Below, in pieces: positions 27,647 to 34,923 of a stretch of DNA of 64,000 bases. Below the pieces are notes generated by a model, which had not been told where the DNA came from, made no database searches, and was given only the letters and a program-made list of their open reading frames with translations. The DNA comes from MPNP01 sp965215545 (GTDB lineage Bacteria; Pseudomonadota; Alphaproteobacteria; Rhodobacterales; Rhodobacteraceae). The translations under genes and the position numbers were made by a program. Numbering within the stretch: the stretch's first letter is position 1; the number at the start of each line of letters is the position of its first letter. The stretch spans positions 62,001 to 126,000 of the forward strand of contig OZ244066.1 of the NCBI GenBank assembly GCA_965215545.1, written 5' to 3'.

Positions 27647-28243
27647 TTACCGGGCTGCAATCACCCCGGCCACGAGATAAATGAAGGCCGCGAAGCTTGT
27701 CAGCGTCTTGTCGAAGCGCATCGCAATGCCCCGGAACTCCTTGATCTTCGCGAAGAAGTTCTCGATCTGGTGCCGCCAGGCATACATGTCCCGATCATGC
27801 TCCCGAATCACGGATCGGTTGCGTCTGGCCGGGATCACGGCCTTGATGCCGCGTGATTCGAGATCGGCAAGGAGACTGTCGGCATCGAAGGCCTTGTCGG
27901 CAATGAGGGCATCGCAATCGAGGTCCTGGAGGACCGCTTCTGTCCCCTTGAGGTCATGGGCCTGACCGGGCAGGATGACGAAGTGGACAAGGTAACCAAG
28001 GGCATCGGTGACAGCCACGATCTTGGTGGTCAGACCGCCCCGGGAGCGGCCGATCCCCTGATCGCAGGTCCCCCCACCGGTCAGGATCCTGATGGGGCGC
28101 CGGCGGCCTTGGCGTGCGCCTTGACGATGGTGCCGTCGATGCAGACGTATTCGAGATCGAACTCCTCCGATAACGCCTTGAAAATGCGTTCGAAGACGCC
28201 CCGTTTGGCCCAGCGGCGGAAGCGCTGGAAGACACTGTTCCAC
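27647..28243 (-). CDS. IS5/IS427-type transposase, ORF B
   Basis: DDE core downstream of ORF A: IGRSRGGLTTKIVAVTDALG, LIADKAFDADSLLADLESRG (second Asp) and IENFFAKIKEFRGIAMRFDK (catalytic Glu in the YREK-like helix), ending LVAGVIAAR. It is translated only if ribosomes change frame near 28090. The overlapping region before about 28090 in this frame is not protein-like. With both frames present the IS may be active. Confidence 0.8.
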   Translation of the reverse strand: MEQCLPALPPLGQTGRLRTHFQGVIGGVRSRIRLHRRHHRQGARQGRRRPIRILTGGGTCDQGIGRSRGGLTTKIVAVTDALGYLVHFVILPGQAHDLKGTEAVLQDLDCDALIADKAFDADSLLADLESRGIKAVIPARRNRSVIREHDRDMYAWRHQIENFFAKIKEFRGIAMRFDKTLTSFAAFIYLVAGVIAAR

Positions 28244-28422
28244 TTGCCGAAGCGGGGTGGCAGGTCACGCCAGGGCGAACCGGTGCGGATGTGCCACAGG
28301 ACAGCCTCGACGAAGAGACGGTTGTCGGCGGCGGTGCCGCCGGGGTCCCCGACCTTGCCGGGACAGAGGGATTCGATGCGGTGCCACATGCGGTCGGTGA
28401 GAAGGGATCGGTCACTGTTCAT
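28081..28422 (-). CDS. IS5/IS427-type transposase, ORF A
   Basis: Begins MNSDRSLLTDRMWHRIESLC (28422) and includes RLFVEAVLWHIRTGSPWRDLP, the N-terminal InsH-type domain, and YVCIDGTIVKAHAKAAGA with the first catalytic Asp. It ends after GAPSGS, where ORF B begins in another frame, the usual two-frame organisation of this group. Confidence 0.85.
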   Translation of the reverse strand: MNSDRSLLTDRMWHRIESLCPGKVGDPGGTAADNRLFVEAVLWHIRTGSPWRDLPPRFGKWNSVFQRFRRWAKRGVFERIFKALSEEFDLEYVCIDGTIVKAHAKAAGAPSGS

Positions 28423-28576
28423 GGGTCTGCTCCTGCCAGAGGGGATGCCGCCCGTTCCGGGCGGTCGTTGGGGGGCAGGATAGCAGCGGGACGGGGGAGT
28501 GTCAACAGGCCCTAGCTCAACTCCGCTGATATGGATTGACCGATTCTCTTTGTGTACCATGGCATCAAGTGACTCC

Positions 28577-29248
28577 TCACAACACCATGACCGGGTCGGG
28601 ATGCCGGCAGCGATTGCGACGGTGGATCACGCTGAGAGTTGCGGGTTGGGGACTGCCAGACCTCACCACGCCGCCGGGGGTGGCGGCCGGATTGGTACAG
28701 ATGTCATTGTCCCGGATGGTGAAGGCGGCGCGCCCTTCCGTCGGGCTGACGGTGTAGCCGGGGCCGTTGGCGATGACGAGCATCACCTCCGTGTCGCCGG
28801 TGTCAAGATTGTCATCGGTGAAGCAGATGCTGTGGTTACTCTATCGAAGTGGCAGAGCGTTGCCCGACTGTCCGTGCGCCCACGTCACGCGGCTGCTGCT
28901 GCCGATCCTGTCATTCTTCGCGGCAATCCAGCCGGTGTCATCGGCCGTGCGGAGGACATGGCCGCCATGGCGATCCGCAAAGCGGTTGGGACCGGACAGG
29001 ATGATGGCAAATACCGGGGTGTCGACGGCTGATGTAAACTGTGTGCCCGGATCGGCCTGACCGACGTTGATCGAGATCCCATCCGAATTGCCGGGTGTGC
29101 AATCTGCCCCCTCCATTGTCATGGTGTCCAGCCCTGCGACGATTCGCAAGCCGATTTCAGGCCCCTGCGCGAGGGTCGATCCTCCGGCCGTTGCCACCAG
29201 CAGGGTGGCTCCAATCAGGGACTGTATCCTGTGTTTGACCGATGTCAT
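28577..29248 (-). pseudogene. Secreted Calx-beta-like protein with in-frame stop
   Basis: Start ATG 29248 follows GGGAGA by seven bases. Signal peptide MTSVKHRIQSLIGATLLVATAGGSTLAQ. The frame reads well to LPLR at 28844, meets a TAG (28841-28843), then continues in the same frame as SNHSICFTDDNLDTGDTEVM, NGPGYTVSPTEGRAAFTIRDNDIC to 28577. FTIRDND-type endings are characteristic of Calx-beta repeats. A single nonsense change thus truncates a secreted protein of about 223 residues to 135. The leader, 40-50 bp upstream of the start, contains a C8-T8 run (29289-29304). Confidence 0.6.
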
Positions 29249-29443
29249 GAGAGTCTCTCCCGGGTTATAATGTCCGAGATCTCCCCTACCCCCCCCCTTT
29301 TTTTTGGGGATTATACACATGACTACCCAAACAGAGTAAAAAATAATCAATAATTTATGAAAAACACATAAATATTACTGACATAATGTCAACAGGCCCA
29401 GATTGTGGGCCAATTTCAACCAACCTTAGAAAGGAAAATCACA

Positions 29444-29572
29444 ATGACACATCAACCGACAACCGAAGAACCATCCACCGCAAGACTCCTTCTTGGTGCC
29501 TTTCTCACCATCATCATTATCACAACATTGATTCTCAGTCCATTTTTGATTTTTGAGGGGCTTCCATTTTAG
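29444..29572 (+). CDS. 42-residue membrane peptide
   Basis: ATG 29444 has AAAGGA nine bases upstream. The product is a polar N-terminus (MTHQPTTEEPSTARL) and one strong transmembrane helix (LLGAFLTIIIITTLILSPFLIF). Its 3' end overlaps the end of the opposite-strand membrane protein at 29535-29756. AT-rich sequence. No family recognised. Confidence 0.45.
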   Translation: MTHQPTTEEPSTARLLLGAFLTIIIITTLILSPFLIFEGLPF

Positions 29573-29756
29573 CCTTCTCCTTACCATTATCGGCAATTCC
29601 CTGTCCGACTATGTAGGCCATCAATGGGGTGATGATTGGGATCAATTCTTCGGTCGAAACATTCCATCCGATCTTTGCACCGGCTGCTGCGATTGTTGTA
29701 CAAATGGCGATTATGGCTTTCTTTGATTTTGCCAAATCCTTGATTGCTGGCCACAT
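29535..29756 (-). CDS. Small holin-like membrane protein
   Basis: 73 residues from ATG 29756 (GAAGGGA seven bases upstream; TTG 29762 is an alternative). Two hydrophobic helices (KAIIAICTTIAAAGAKIGW and LIPIITPLMAYIVGQGIA) between charged ends (IKDLAKSKK; DNGKEKAKMEAPQKSKMD). This plan resembles small phage membrane proteins/holins. It is convergent with and overlaps the 42-residue membrane peptide. It lies directly downstream of porin 2 and its terminator. Confidence 0.5.
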   Translation of the reverse strand: MWPAIKDLAKSKKAIIAICTTIAAAGAKIGWNVSTEELIPIITPLMAYIVGQGIADNGKEKAKMEAPQKSKMD

Positions 29757-29797
29757 AATCAAATCCCTTCATGTTGGGTAGATAGAAAAGAGGAAGG

Positions 29798-29830
29798 GGG
29801 CCACCGCAGCGGCCCCCTGCGGGTGCCTAA
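29798..29830 (-). terminator. Terminator of porin 2
   Basis: Stem GGGGGCC / GGCCCCC around 29798-29819 followed on the minus strand by TTCCTCTTTT. It lies about 57 bp after the porin stop. Confidence 0.75.
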
Positions 29831-29876
29831 GGCTGCTGTGCAGCCGCAGCCCCCTGTGTGCAACCTCTGACCTCCG

Positions 29877-31538
29877 TCAGAACTTCATGGCCACACCAAC
29901 GCTGAACTTGTCTTGGTCATCGACCTGAGCAAATCCGGCTTGAACACTGGCACCGCCGCCGAGGGCGTGGGTGACACCGACACCGAAGCCATCACTGTCC
30001 TTGCCGATCATCTCAGCCTTGGCATAGACCGCATTGATCGTTGTGCCATCCTGGACATCAGCCTTGAACTCAGCACCCATGCCCTTCAGTTTGTGCGTGA
30101 CCGTGATGTCATCACCGTCGTCATCCTTGGCCATCATGTCCACATCCTGCATGGCATAGAAGAGGCTGCCGCCAAAACCGCCCATGTTGCCGCCGATGCT
30201 GGCTTGCAACTTCTTCTCGCTGTCAAGGCCGAGACCGAAGGACACCGGACCGAGTTCGGCCTTGACACCAGCCGCCCAGTTGGTCTGGGCCTTGGTGGCC
30301 AGCATTTCCTCAACGGCATCCCCGGTCAGGTCAACAGTTTGATCGGGTGTTCCGGGATCACCTGGAACGGTAACGGTCTCACTGGGAACGGTGACACCTG
30401 CCGGGTAATAGGCGACAGTGGGAAGTGTACCAGTGACTGCACTCGTAGCATCATCGCCATCGACAGTGATTTTACCAACAGTCAATGGATCGGGATCGCT
30501 GTCAGCATCAGCACCATCAGGAACTGTAACCGCTGTTACTTTTCCATCTTCATCTGTGGTCACTGTTATGGCGGGGATCGTGATAGTCCGCTGGGGAAAA
30601 TCCACCGCCACAAGATCACTGGGGTTGTCGGTGTCAGGAACATAGATTGTTTTGGGTGCTACCGTTACAGTACTAGTAGGTATTTCCGTGCTACCATTAT
30701 TAGCAACATTTGTATCAGCGATTTTGATCTCAGCAGTCCGTATCCGAGTGACTTCACCGACTTTATCTTCAAAACTTACCATGAACTTGGCAAGACCAAC
30801 TTGGGCAGCGGTGCGGTTCGTGTAGGTTCCTGCCTGGCCAACCGTGACTGTTTGCGAGGATGTTCCGGGCCGTCCCGGAATGGTGACAGTCTGACTGCCA
30901 TCCTTCGCCGCCTGATACGCCTTGCCATCGGTCTGTCCGAAAGAAACTGCCAGCGTGGCCGCCCCCAGCGTCAGGTCAACCCGGGCCTGTCCGACCTCGC
31001 CAACACCATGACTGCCGGTGAACTTCTCGGCCACATCATCCACCCCGAGGCCATCGTAGCCGATATCGCCCAGTGAGAAGGCCAGTTCACTGGCCGGATC
31101 GGGTGATCCCACCGTGATCCTCCACATCTCACCACCGACATAGACATCGGGATCATTGAGACCACCCGCATCGCCATTGCGGAACTCAAGGGCCGCACTG
31201 ACACCGAAGGTCAGACCGCCATCGGTGACACCTTCGGCACCAATGCCAACATCAAACTCGGACTGGAACGAGGTCTTGGCCGGGTCCTTGGTGACGGACA
31301 CCATCTTGTAGACCGGATTGCCATCGTCATCCGTGCCGGCTTCCCCCTCCAGCTGGATTTTGTTGCCATCGTCATCCAGTTCATGAACCATATGTGTGGT
31401 CTTGCCCGAATAGATCAGACCCAACTGACCTTTCCCACTGAATGACAGGGACGGCCCATCCGCCATCATGTCATCCTGCGCCACCGCACTCCCGGCCATC
31501 AGGCCGAGGGCAGCAACTGCAACAAGAAGTTTTTGCAT
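29877..31538 (-). CDS. Outer-membrane porin 2
   Basis: 553 residues; ATG 31538 follows AAAGGAAG. Signal peptide MQKLLVAVAALGLMAGSAVA-Q. The conserved N-terminal barrel part (GPSLSFSGKGQLGLIYSG, EGVTDGGLTFGVSAALEF, ELAFSLGDIGYDGLGVDDVAEKF) and C-terminal part (KAQTNWAAGVKAELGPVSFGLG to FSVGVAMKF, terminal Phe) match porins 1 and 3. The centre (residues ~195-395) is unrelated, Thr/Val/Pro/Asp-rich with repeats like TVTIPGRPGTSSQTVTV and SETVTVPGDPGTPDQTVDL, as in surface-exposed beta-rich domains. The leader matches porin 1 up to the dyad at 31595-31614, beyond which the sequence is inverted. Confidence 0.88.
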   Translation of the reverse strand: MQKLLVAVAALGLMAGSAVAQDDMMADGPSLSFSGKGQLGLIYSGKTTHMVHELDDDGNKIQLEGEAGTDDDGNPVYKMVSVTKDPAKTSFQSEFDVGIGAEGVTDGGLTFGVSAALEFRNGDAGGLNDPDVYVGGEMWRITVGSPDPASELAFSLGDIGYDGLGVDDVAEKFTGSHGVGEVGQARVDLTLGAATLAVSFGQTDGKAYQAAKDGSQTVTIPGRPGTSSQTVTVGQAGTYTNRTAAQVGLAKFMVSFEDKVGEVTRIRTAEIKIADTNVANNGSTEIPTSTVTVAPKTIYVPDTDNPSDLVAVDFPQRTITIPAITVTTDEDGKVTAVTVPDGADADSDPDPLTVGKITVDGDDATSAVTGTLPTVAYYPAGVTVPSETVTVPGDPGTPDQTVDLTGDAVEEMLATKAQTNWAAGVKAELGPVSFGLGLDSEKKLQASIGGNMGGFGGSLFYAMQDVDMMAKDDDGDDITVTHKLKGMGAEFKADVQDGTTINAVYAKAEMIGKDSDGFGVGVTHALGGGASVQAGFAQVDDQDKFSVGVAMKF

Positions 31539-31594
31539 GTCTGCTTCCTTTCTGAACACACGGGTCATTCCGTGCCGAAAGGGGCGTTAGGCTT

Positions 31595-31617
31595 CCGACA
31601 GAGACAGTTGTCGGCAA
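31595..31617 (+). repeat. Inverted-repeat site, left arm, upstream of porin 2 (locus 2)
   Basis: CCGACAGAGACAGTTGTCGG followed by CAA. The perfect part, AGACAGTTGTCGG at 31602-31614, recurs inverted at 32314-32326. The left half matches the porin-1 leader and the right half matches the inside of the small basic gene, so the site is a recombinant junction. Confidence 0.75.
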
Positions 31618-31903
31618 GCCCTCACGGGCGGCCTACTTCCGCCAATACAACAAGAAGCGACGGGCTGATCCGGCGTACAGGGCGAAGAATCGGCAACAGG
31701 CGGCCGATTGGCGGGAGAAGCACCCCGACTATGCCAGGGTCAAGGGGGCCGAGCGGCGAGCCGATCCGGTCAAGTACGGGGCGGACAAGGTGCGCAATCG
31801 CGCGGCGATGCAGGCCAAGCGGGCCGATCCTGACTACAGGGCAAGGGAGAATGCGCGGGCGCGGGCGCGCTATCGGGCGAGAAAAGAATTAGAAGGAGAG
31901 TGA
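31604..31903 (+). pseudogene. Small basic protein, C-terminal piece (split by inversion)
   Basis: 99 codons in frame from TVVGKPSRAAYFRQYNKKRR through DYARVKGAERRADPVKYGADK to ARARARYRARKELEGE and TGA at 31901. About two thirds identical to residues 19-117 of the protein at 9152. It has no start codon; its 5' end lies on the other strand at 32314-32369. Confidence 0.75.
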
Positions 31904-31947
31904 GGAAGTATAGGACTCTTGATGCTCCCTATCTCTCTATTACCGCA

Positions 31948-32247
31948 ATCTAAACAGAGAGTGCCCACAGCGGTACCATATTGACTGTATTAGACTCCTT
32001 GTAGAGCATTGAGCAATTCGGCTCAAGCAAAGGCCTGCATTTGGCAGGCCGGCAGGACCGGGACATCCGGTTTTAGTATGAGGATTTATCGTTATGATTA
32101 TCGTTGTGATATACCTAAGAAGGCGAATATTTATAGACGGTTATGTCCGTATTCGTTATGGTCAATGGGAATGGGTGCGAGCCCATTACCGTACCCTACC
32201 ATAGGTTGACCAGATAACTTCTTGTTGTGGGCACTCTCTGTTTAGAT
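31948..32247. mobile_element. 300-bp element with perfect 22-bp terminal inverted repeats (MITE-like)
   Basis: 31948-31969 and 32226-32247 are exact complements over 22 bp, core CTAAACAGAGAGTGCCCA. The interior is AT-richer, with no transposase. One short frame, MRIYRYDYRCDIPKKANIYR onward (32079-32209), is unlikely to be a gene. No target duplication is clear. Located inside the inverted segment, in what would be the gap between the basic gene and porin 2. Confidence 0.65.
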
Positions 32248-32369
32248 CACAGTTGGATGCGTGTTGCGCATTGGTGACAGTCGAGATTTTCCACCCCTCC
32301 GAAGGCCGATTTTCCGACAACTGTCTTTATCGGCAAATCAGGGGCGGCCTCGGTGGGTGTGTCCGTCAT
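32247..32369 (-). pseudogene. Small basic protein, N-terminal piece (split by inversion)
   Basis: ATG 32369 follows GGAGAA. MTDTPTEAAPDLPIKTVVGK corresponds to MPDTRAEADPPLPTDAIIRK of the intact copy. After the repeat the frame runs through foreign sequence (SAFGGVENLDC) to a stop at 32247, giving a 40-residue chimera if expressed. Confidence 0.7.
32304..32326 (-). repeat. Inverted-repeat site, right arm (locus 2)
   Basis: Complement contains AGACAGTTGTCGG (32314-32326) then AAAATC. The outer side matches the small basic gene and the inner side matches the porin-1 leader, the reciprocal junction to 31595-31617. Confidence 0.75.
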
Positions 32370-32509
32370 GGATTTTCTCCGGGGATGGTGGATGGAATGA
32401 CGGAATACTATTGACTGGACATTATCTGGGCAAGCAAAAAAACGAAAACCCTTCAACCCCCGCACACAACCATCCACTGGGGACAGTCATGTGCGGGGGT
32501 GGGTCAAAC

Positions 32510-32671
32510 TCAACCGCCATCGGTCGAGTTCACTCGATACAGTTTCGAGGGCTTGACCTTCGACACATCTTTCAGATGCCGAAGACGCAACTCCTCAAAA
32601 CCGTAGGCCAGTGCCGAGAGGACAACGTGCGCTGTCACCTGCCTGACAATCAAAAGAGCAATGGAACTCAT
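32510..32671 (-). CDS. 53-residue hypothetical protein
   Basis: ATG 32671 has AGGAGAGAGACA directly upstream. MSSIALLIVRQVTAHVVLSALAYGF forms one amphipathic or hydrophobic helix, followed by a basic tail (LRLRHLKDVSKVKPSKLY). Good ribosome site, but short and without recognisable homologues. Confidence 0.4.
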   Translation of the reverse strand: MSSIALLIVRQVTAHVVLSALAYGFEELRLRHLKDVSKVKPSKLYRVNSTDGG

Positions 32672-32781
32672 TGTCTCTCTCCTTGATGAAGGTTGACGAT
32701 CCATGTTCAATCCATAGATATCCTTTCTCGGTTGCTCTCTTTGTGTAGGTAACCGGATTTCCGCAGTTTTGGAGGTTGGTC

Positions 32782-33079
32782 TTATCGCCTTTCGTTCTCG
32801 GCCAAATACTTTTTTGCCACCTTCCTCGCTTGTCGGATGTACTGACATTCCAAAAGCGCGCTACAGTATCTATACCAATTATCAGTATTGATCGGGTATT
32901 CGCGGGGTGTCTTGATACCGTGTCTCTTTAGTGAAGACTTCAAATTAGATATCGCCTGATCTGTCCCTTGGGTACCTTCAATTGTTTTTGAGTTGGTCCA
33001 CTTTGCAAGATCGACCTCCGTATTGATATTCTCCTTTTGACAATGCTGAAAAACTCTTTCTATAGAATTGATTAATTGT
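32782..33079 (-). pseudogene. Interrupted gene, C-terminal part (transposon target)
   Basis: Continues in frame from the transposon edge: INSIERVFQHCQKENINTEV, then TDQAISNLKSSLKRHG, NTDNWYRYCSALLECQYIRQ, ending at TAA 32782. The N-terminal part is at 35402-35603. Removing the transposon and one target copy gives 492 bp = 163 codons plus stop, fully in frame. The DQAIS-LK-SL ... W-Y-C--LL-C core is shared with the intact gene at 36955. Confidence 0.75.
33072..33079. repeat. 8-bp target-site duplication, left (TTAATTGT)
   Basis: Identical to 35402-35409; 8 bp is the duplication length of IS1595-family elements. Confidence 0.92.
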
Positions 33080-33092
33080 GGGACTTATATAC

Positions 33093-33120
33093 TTGACGAT
33101 CCCAAAATATGCACTATATT
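33093..33120 (+). promoter_or_regulatory. Probable sigma-70 promoter of the transposon operon
   Basis: TTGACG (33093-33098, inside the left inverted repeat), 16-bp spacer, TATATT (33115-33120), 24 bp before the transposase start with AAAGGAG. The right inverted repeat contains the same TTGACG pointing inward. Confidence 0.7.
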
Positions 33121-33143
33121 AGTGTGTAGAAAAGGAGATCGTT

Positions 33144-34055
33144 ATGGACAGCCTGATTCAATTTACACAAAAGTTTGCCACCGTTGAGGCTTGCCTCGAG
33201 CATCTCAAATCCGTTCGCTGGTCGGATGGTGCCTATTGCCCGCACTGTGGTGGCAGCGAGAAAATCTATCACTTCAATGATGGCCGCCGTCACAAATGCG
33301 GTGAGTGCGGGCGCACATTCCGATTGATCACCGGCACCATCTTTGCCGACAGCCCCATCAGGTTACTTCCCAAATGGTTTGCGGCGATCTGGCTGGACAC
33401 ATGCCATACCAAAGGTATATCAAGCGTCCAGTTGGCAAAGGACATTGGCGTGACGCAGAAAACGGCCTGGCACATGCTGCAACGGATCCGCCATGCATCC
33501 GGCAATGATGAGCTGGACATGCTGGGCGGCGTTGTCGAGGTTGACGAGACCTACATCGGCGGCAAAGAGAAGAACAAGCATGCCAGCAAAAGGACTTCCG
33601 GGACACAGGGGCGCAGCACCAAGACAAAGGCGGTCGCCTTGGGGATCGTTGAACGCGGCGGCAAGGCACGGGTCTTTGATGTGGATTCTGCCAAGGCCGC
33701 AAGCATCCTGCCGCACATTCTGCGGAATGTCACCTTGGGGACGGTGCTAAATGCCGATGAGCATCGTGGATACTCGATACTTGATGAATTCTATGAACTG
33801 GGCCGTATCAATCATTCTGCCGGGGAGTATGTGCGGAATGATATCCACACCAACACCATCGAATCCTTCTGGGCCTTGGTCAAGCGGGCCTATATCGGCA
33901 TTCATCATTTCTGGACCAAGAAACACGCCCAGCGGTATCTTGACGGATGCGCGTATCGATTGAATTGCCGGAATATGGGACGGGAGGCCAGAGTTACAAA
34001 ACTGCTTGAGAAAGGCATCGGCACCAGTCTTCCCTACAAGGCGTTGATCCAGTGA
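33144..34055 (+). CDS. IS1595-family (ISXO2-like) transposase
   Basis: 303 residues. N-terminal zinc ribbon CPHCGGSEKIYHFNDGRRHKCGECG (residues ~32-56), helix-turn-helix (LAKDIGVTQKTAWHMLQRIR), then the DDE/N domain: VDETYIGGKEKNKH (first Asp), NADEHRGY (second), NTIESFWALVKRAYIGIHHF (third, Asn/Glu). Strong ribosome site AAAGGAG. Its stop TGA overlaps the GTG start of the methylase gene, so the cargo is translationally coupled to it. All catalytic motifs are intact. Confidence 0.93.
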   Translation: MDSLIQFTQKFATVEACLEHLKSVRWSDGAYCPHCGGSEKIYHFNDGRRHKCGECGRTFRLITGTIFADSPIRLLPKWFAAIWLDTCHTKGISSVQLAKDIGVTQKTAWHMLQRIRHASGNDELDMLGGVVEVDETYIGGKEKNKHASKRTSGTQGRSTKTKAVALGIVERGGKARVFDVDSAKAASILPHILRNVTLGTVLNADEHRGYSILDEFYELGRINHSAGEYVRNDIHTNTIESFWALVKRAYIGIHHFWTKKHAQRYLDGCAYRLNCRNMGREARVTKLLEKGIGTSLPYKALIQ

Positions 34056-34849
34056 GTGTCGCCGAGGTTGTCCCTCTCAACAATGTGTTGCGGGTCACAA
34101 AACGCCCGCATCTTGACAAGGCTCCGGCGGCCCCATTCGTCAAGTGGGCTGGTGGCAAACGGACGCTCATTCCTGACCTTGCCAAGCATTTCCCTGAACG
34201 CGTTGGGACATACTGGGAGCCGTTTGTTGGCGGCGGGGCGGTGTTCTTCACTTTTGCCAACCGCATGGATCGAGCAATTCTCTCTGACCAGAATGAGGAA
34301 CTTCTCATTGCCTATCAGGCCGTAAAGGACAGTGTTGACGATCTCATTGAGGCCTTGCGTCACCATGAGCATGGCCACAAGGACAGTCGCTACTACAATC
34401 GTGTTCGGGGGCAGGATCCAACAGACGCAATCGCCATTGCTGCACGGTTTATCTACCTCAACAAGACCTGCTACAACGGCCTCTATCGTGTCAACAAATC
34501 GGGCAAATTCAACGTCCCGAAAGGACGATACAAGAACCCTGACATTTGCAACGAGCAACGTCTGCGGGATGCCAGCAAGGTCTTGGCCAAGGCAACGATC
34601 CGCGTTGGCGATTTCGAAAAGGTTGTGCGGCCCGGCCCGGATGACTTCATATACTGCGATCCTCCCTACGATGCCTGTTTTACCGGTTATCAGCCCGGAG
34701 GGTTTACGCCTGATGATCAGGAGCGGCTGCGCAACGCTGCAAAATCCTGGACAGAGTCAGGCGCACAGGTCATGCTCTCGAATAGCGATACACCGTTGAT
34801 CCGGCGCCTGTATCGGGGGGGGGCAGGACAAGAGATTCCTTGTCCATGA
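34052..34849 (+). CDS. Dam-type adenine-N6 DNA methylase (C-terminus out of frame at a G9 tract)
   Basis: Motif X/I FVKWAGGKRTLIPDLAKHFPE (residues ~27-48), EPFVGGGAVFFTF, and catalytic motif IV FIYCDPPYDACF; also IYLNKTCYNGLYRVNKSGKFNVP, all typical of Dam/DpnM methylases (GATC-type specificity is an inference from the family). The product ends after LYRGGAGQEIPCP because of nine G at 34815-34823. With eight G the frame continues GQDKRFLVHEAEAPRYINSR to a stop at 34931, restoring the family C-terminus and overlapping the nuclease start. Start GTG 34052 overlaps the transposase stop. Confidence 0.88.
   Translation: MSVAEVVPLNNVLRVTKRPHLDKAPAAPFVKWAGGKRTLIPDLAKHFPERVGTYWEPFVGGGAVFFTFANRMDRAILSDQNEELLIAYQAVKDSVDDLIEALRHHEHGHKDSRYYNRVRGQDPTDAIAIAARFIYLNKTCYNGLYRVNKSGKFNVPKGRYKNPDICNEQRLRDASKVLAKATIRVGDFEKVVRPGPDDFIYCDPPYDACFTGYQPGGFTPDDQERLRNAAKSWTESGAQVMLSNSDTPLIRRLYRGGAGQEIPCP
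34815..34823. repeat. Poly-G tract (9) in the methylase gene
   Basis: One G fewer restores the full-length reading frame. It could be a slipped-strand on/off switch or a base-calling error. Confidence 0.85.
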
Positions 34850-34923
34850 AGCCGAGGCCCCACGCTACATAAACAGCCGTGCGGATGGCCGCGATCCAGT
34901 CGCGGAGCTCATCGTCACGACTT

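Larger units (their letters stand above)
27634..28511 (-). mobile_element. IS5-family (IS427-like) insertion sequence
   Basis: Ends GGCCTGTTGACACT (27634-27647) and the complement at 28498-28511, flanked on both sides by CTAG (27630-27633 and 28512-28515), the 4-bp YTAR-type target duplication of IS5 elements. 878 bp, normal for the IS427 group. It abuts the IS630 element. Confidence 0.85.
31602..32326. other. Inverted segment between 13-bp inverted repeats
   Basis: 725 bp. Turning this segment round would (i) join MTDTPTEAAPDLPIK (minus strand from 32369) to TVVGKPSRAAYFRQY and restore a 114-residue homologue of the protein at 9152-9505, and (ii) give porin 2 a leader GATTTT-CCGACA-N8-TGTCGG-AAGCC matching porin 1. 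The present orientation is therefore the derived or alternative one. Confidence 0.75.
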
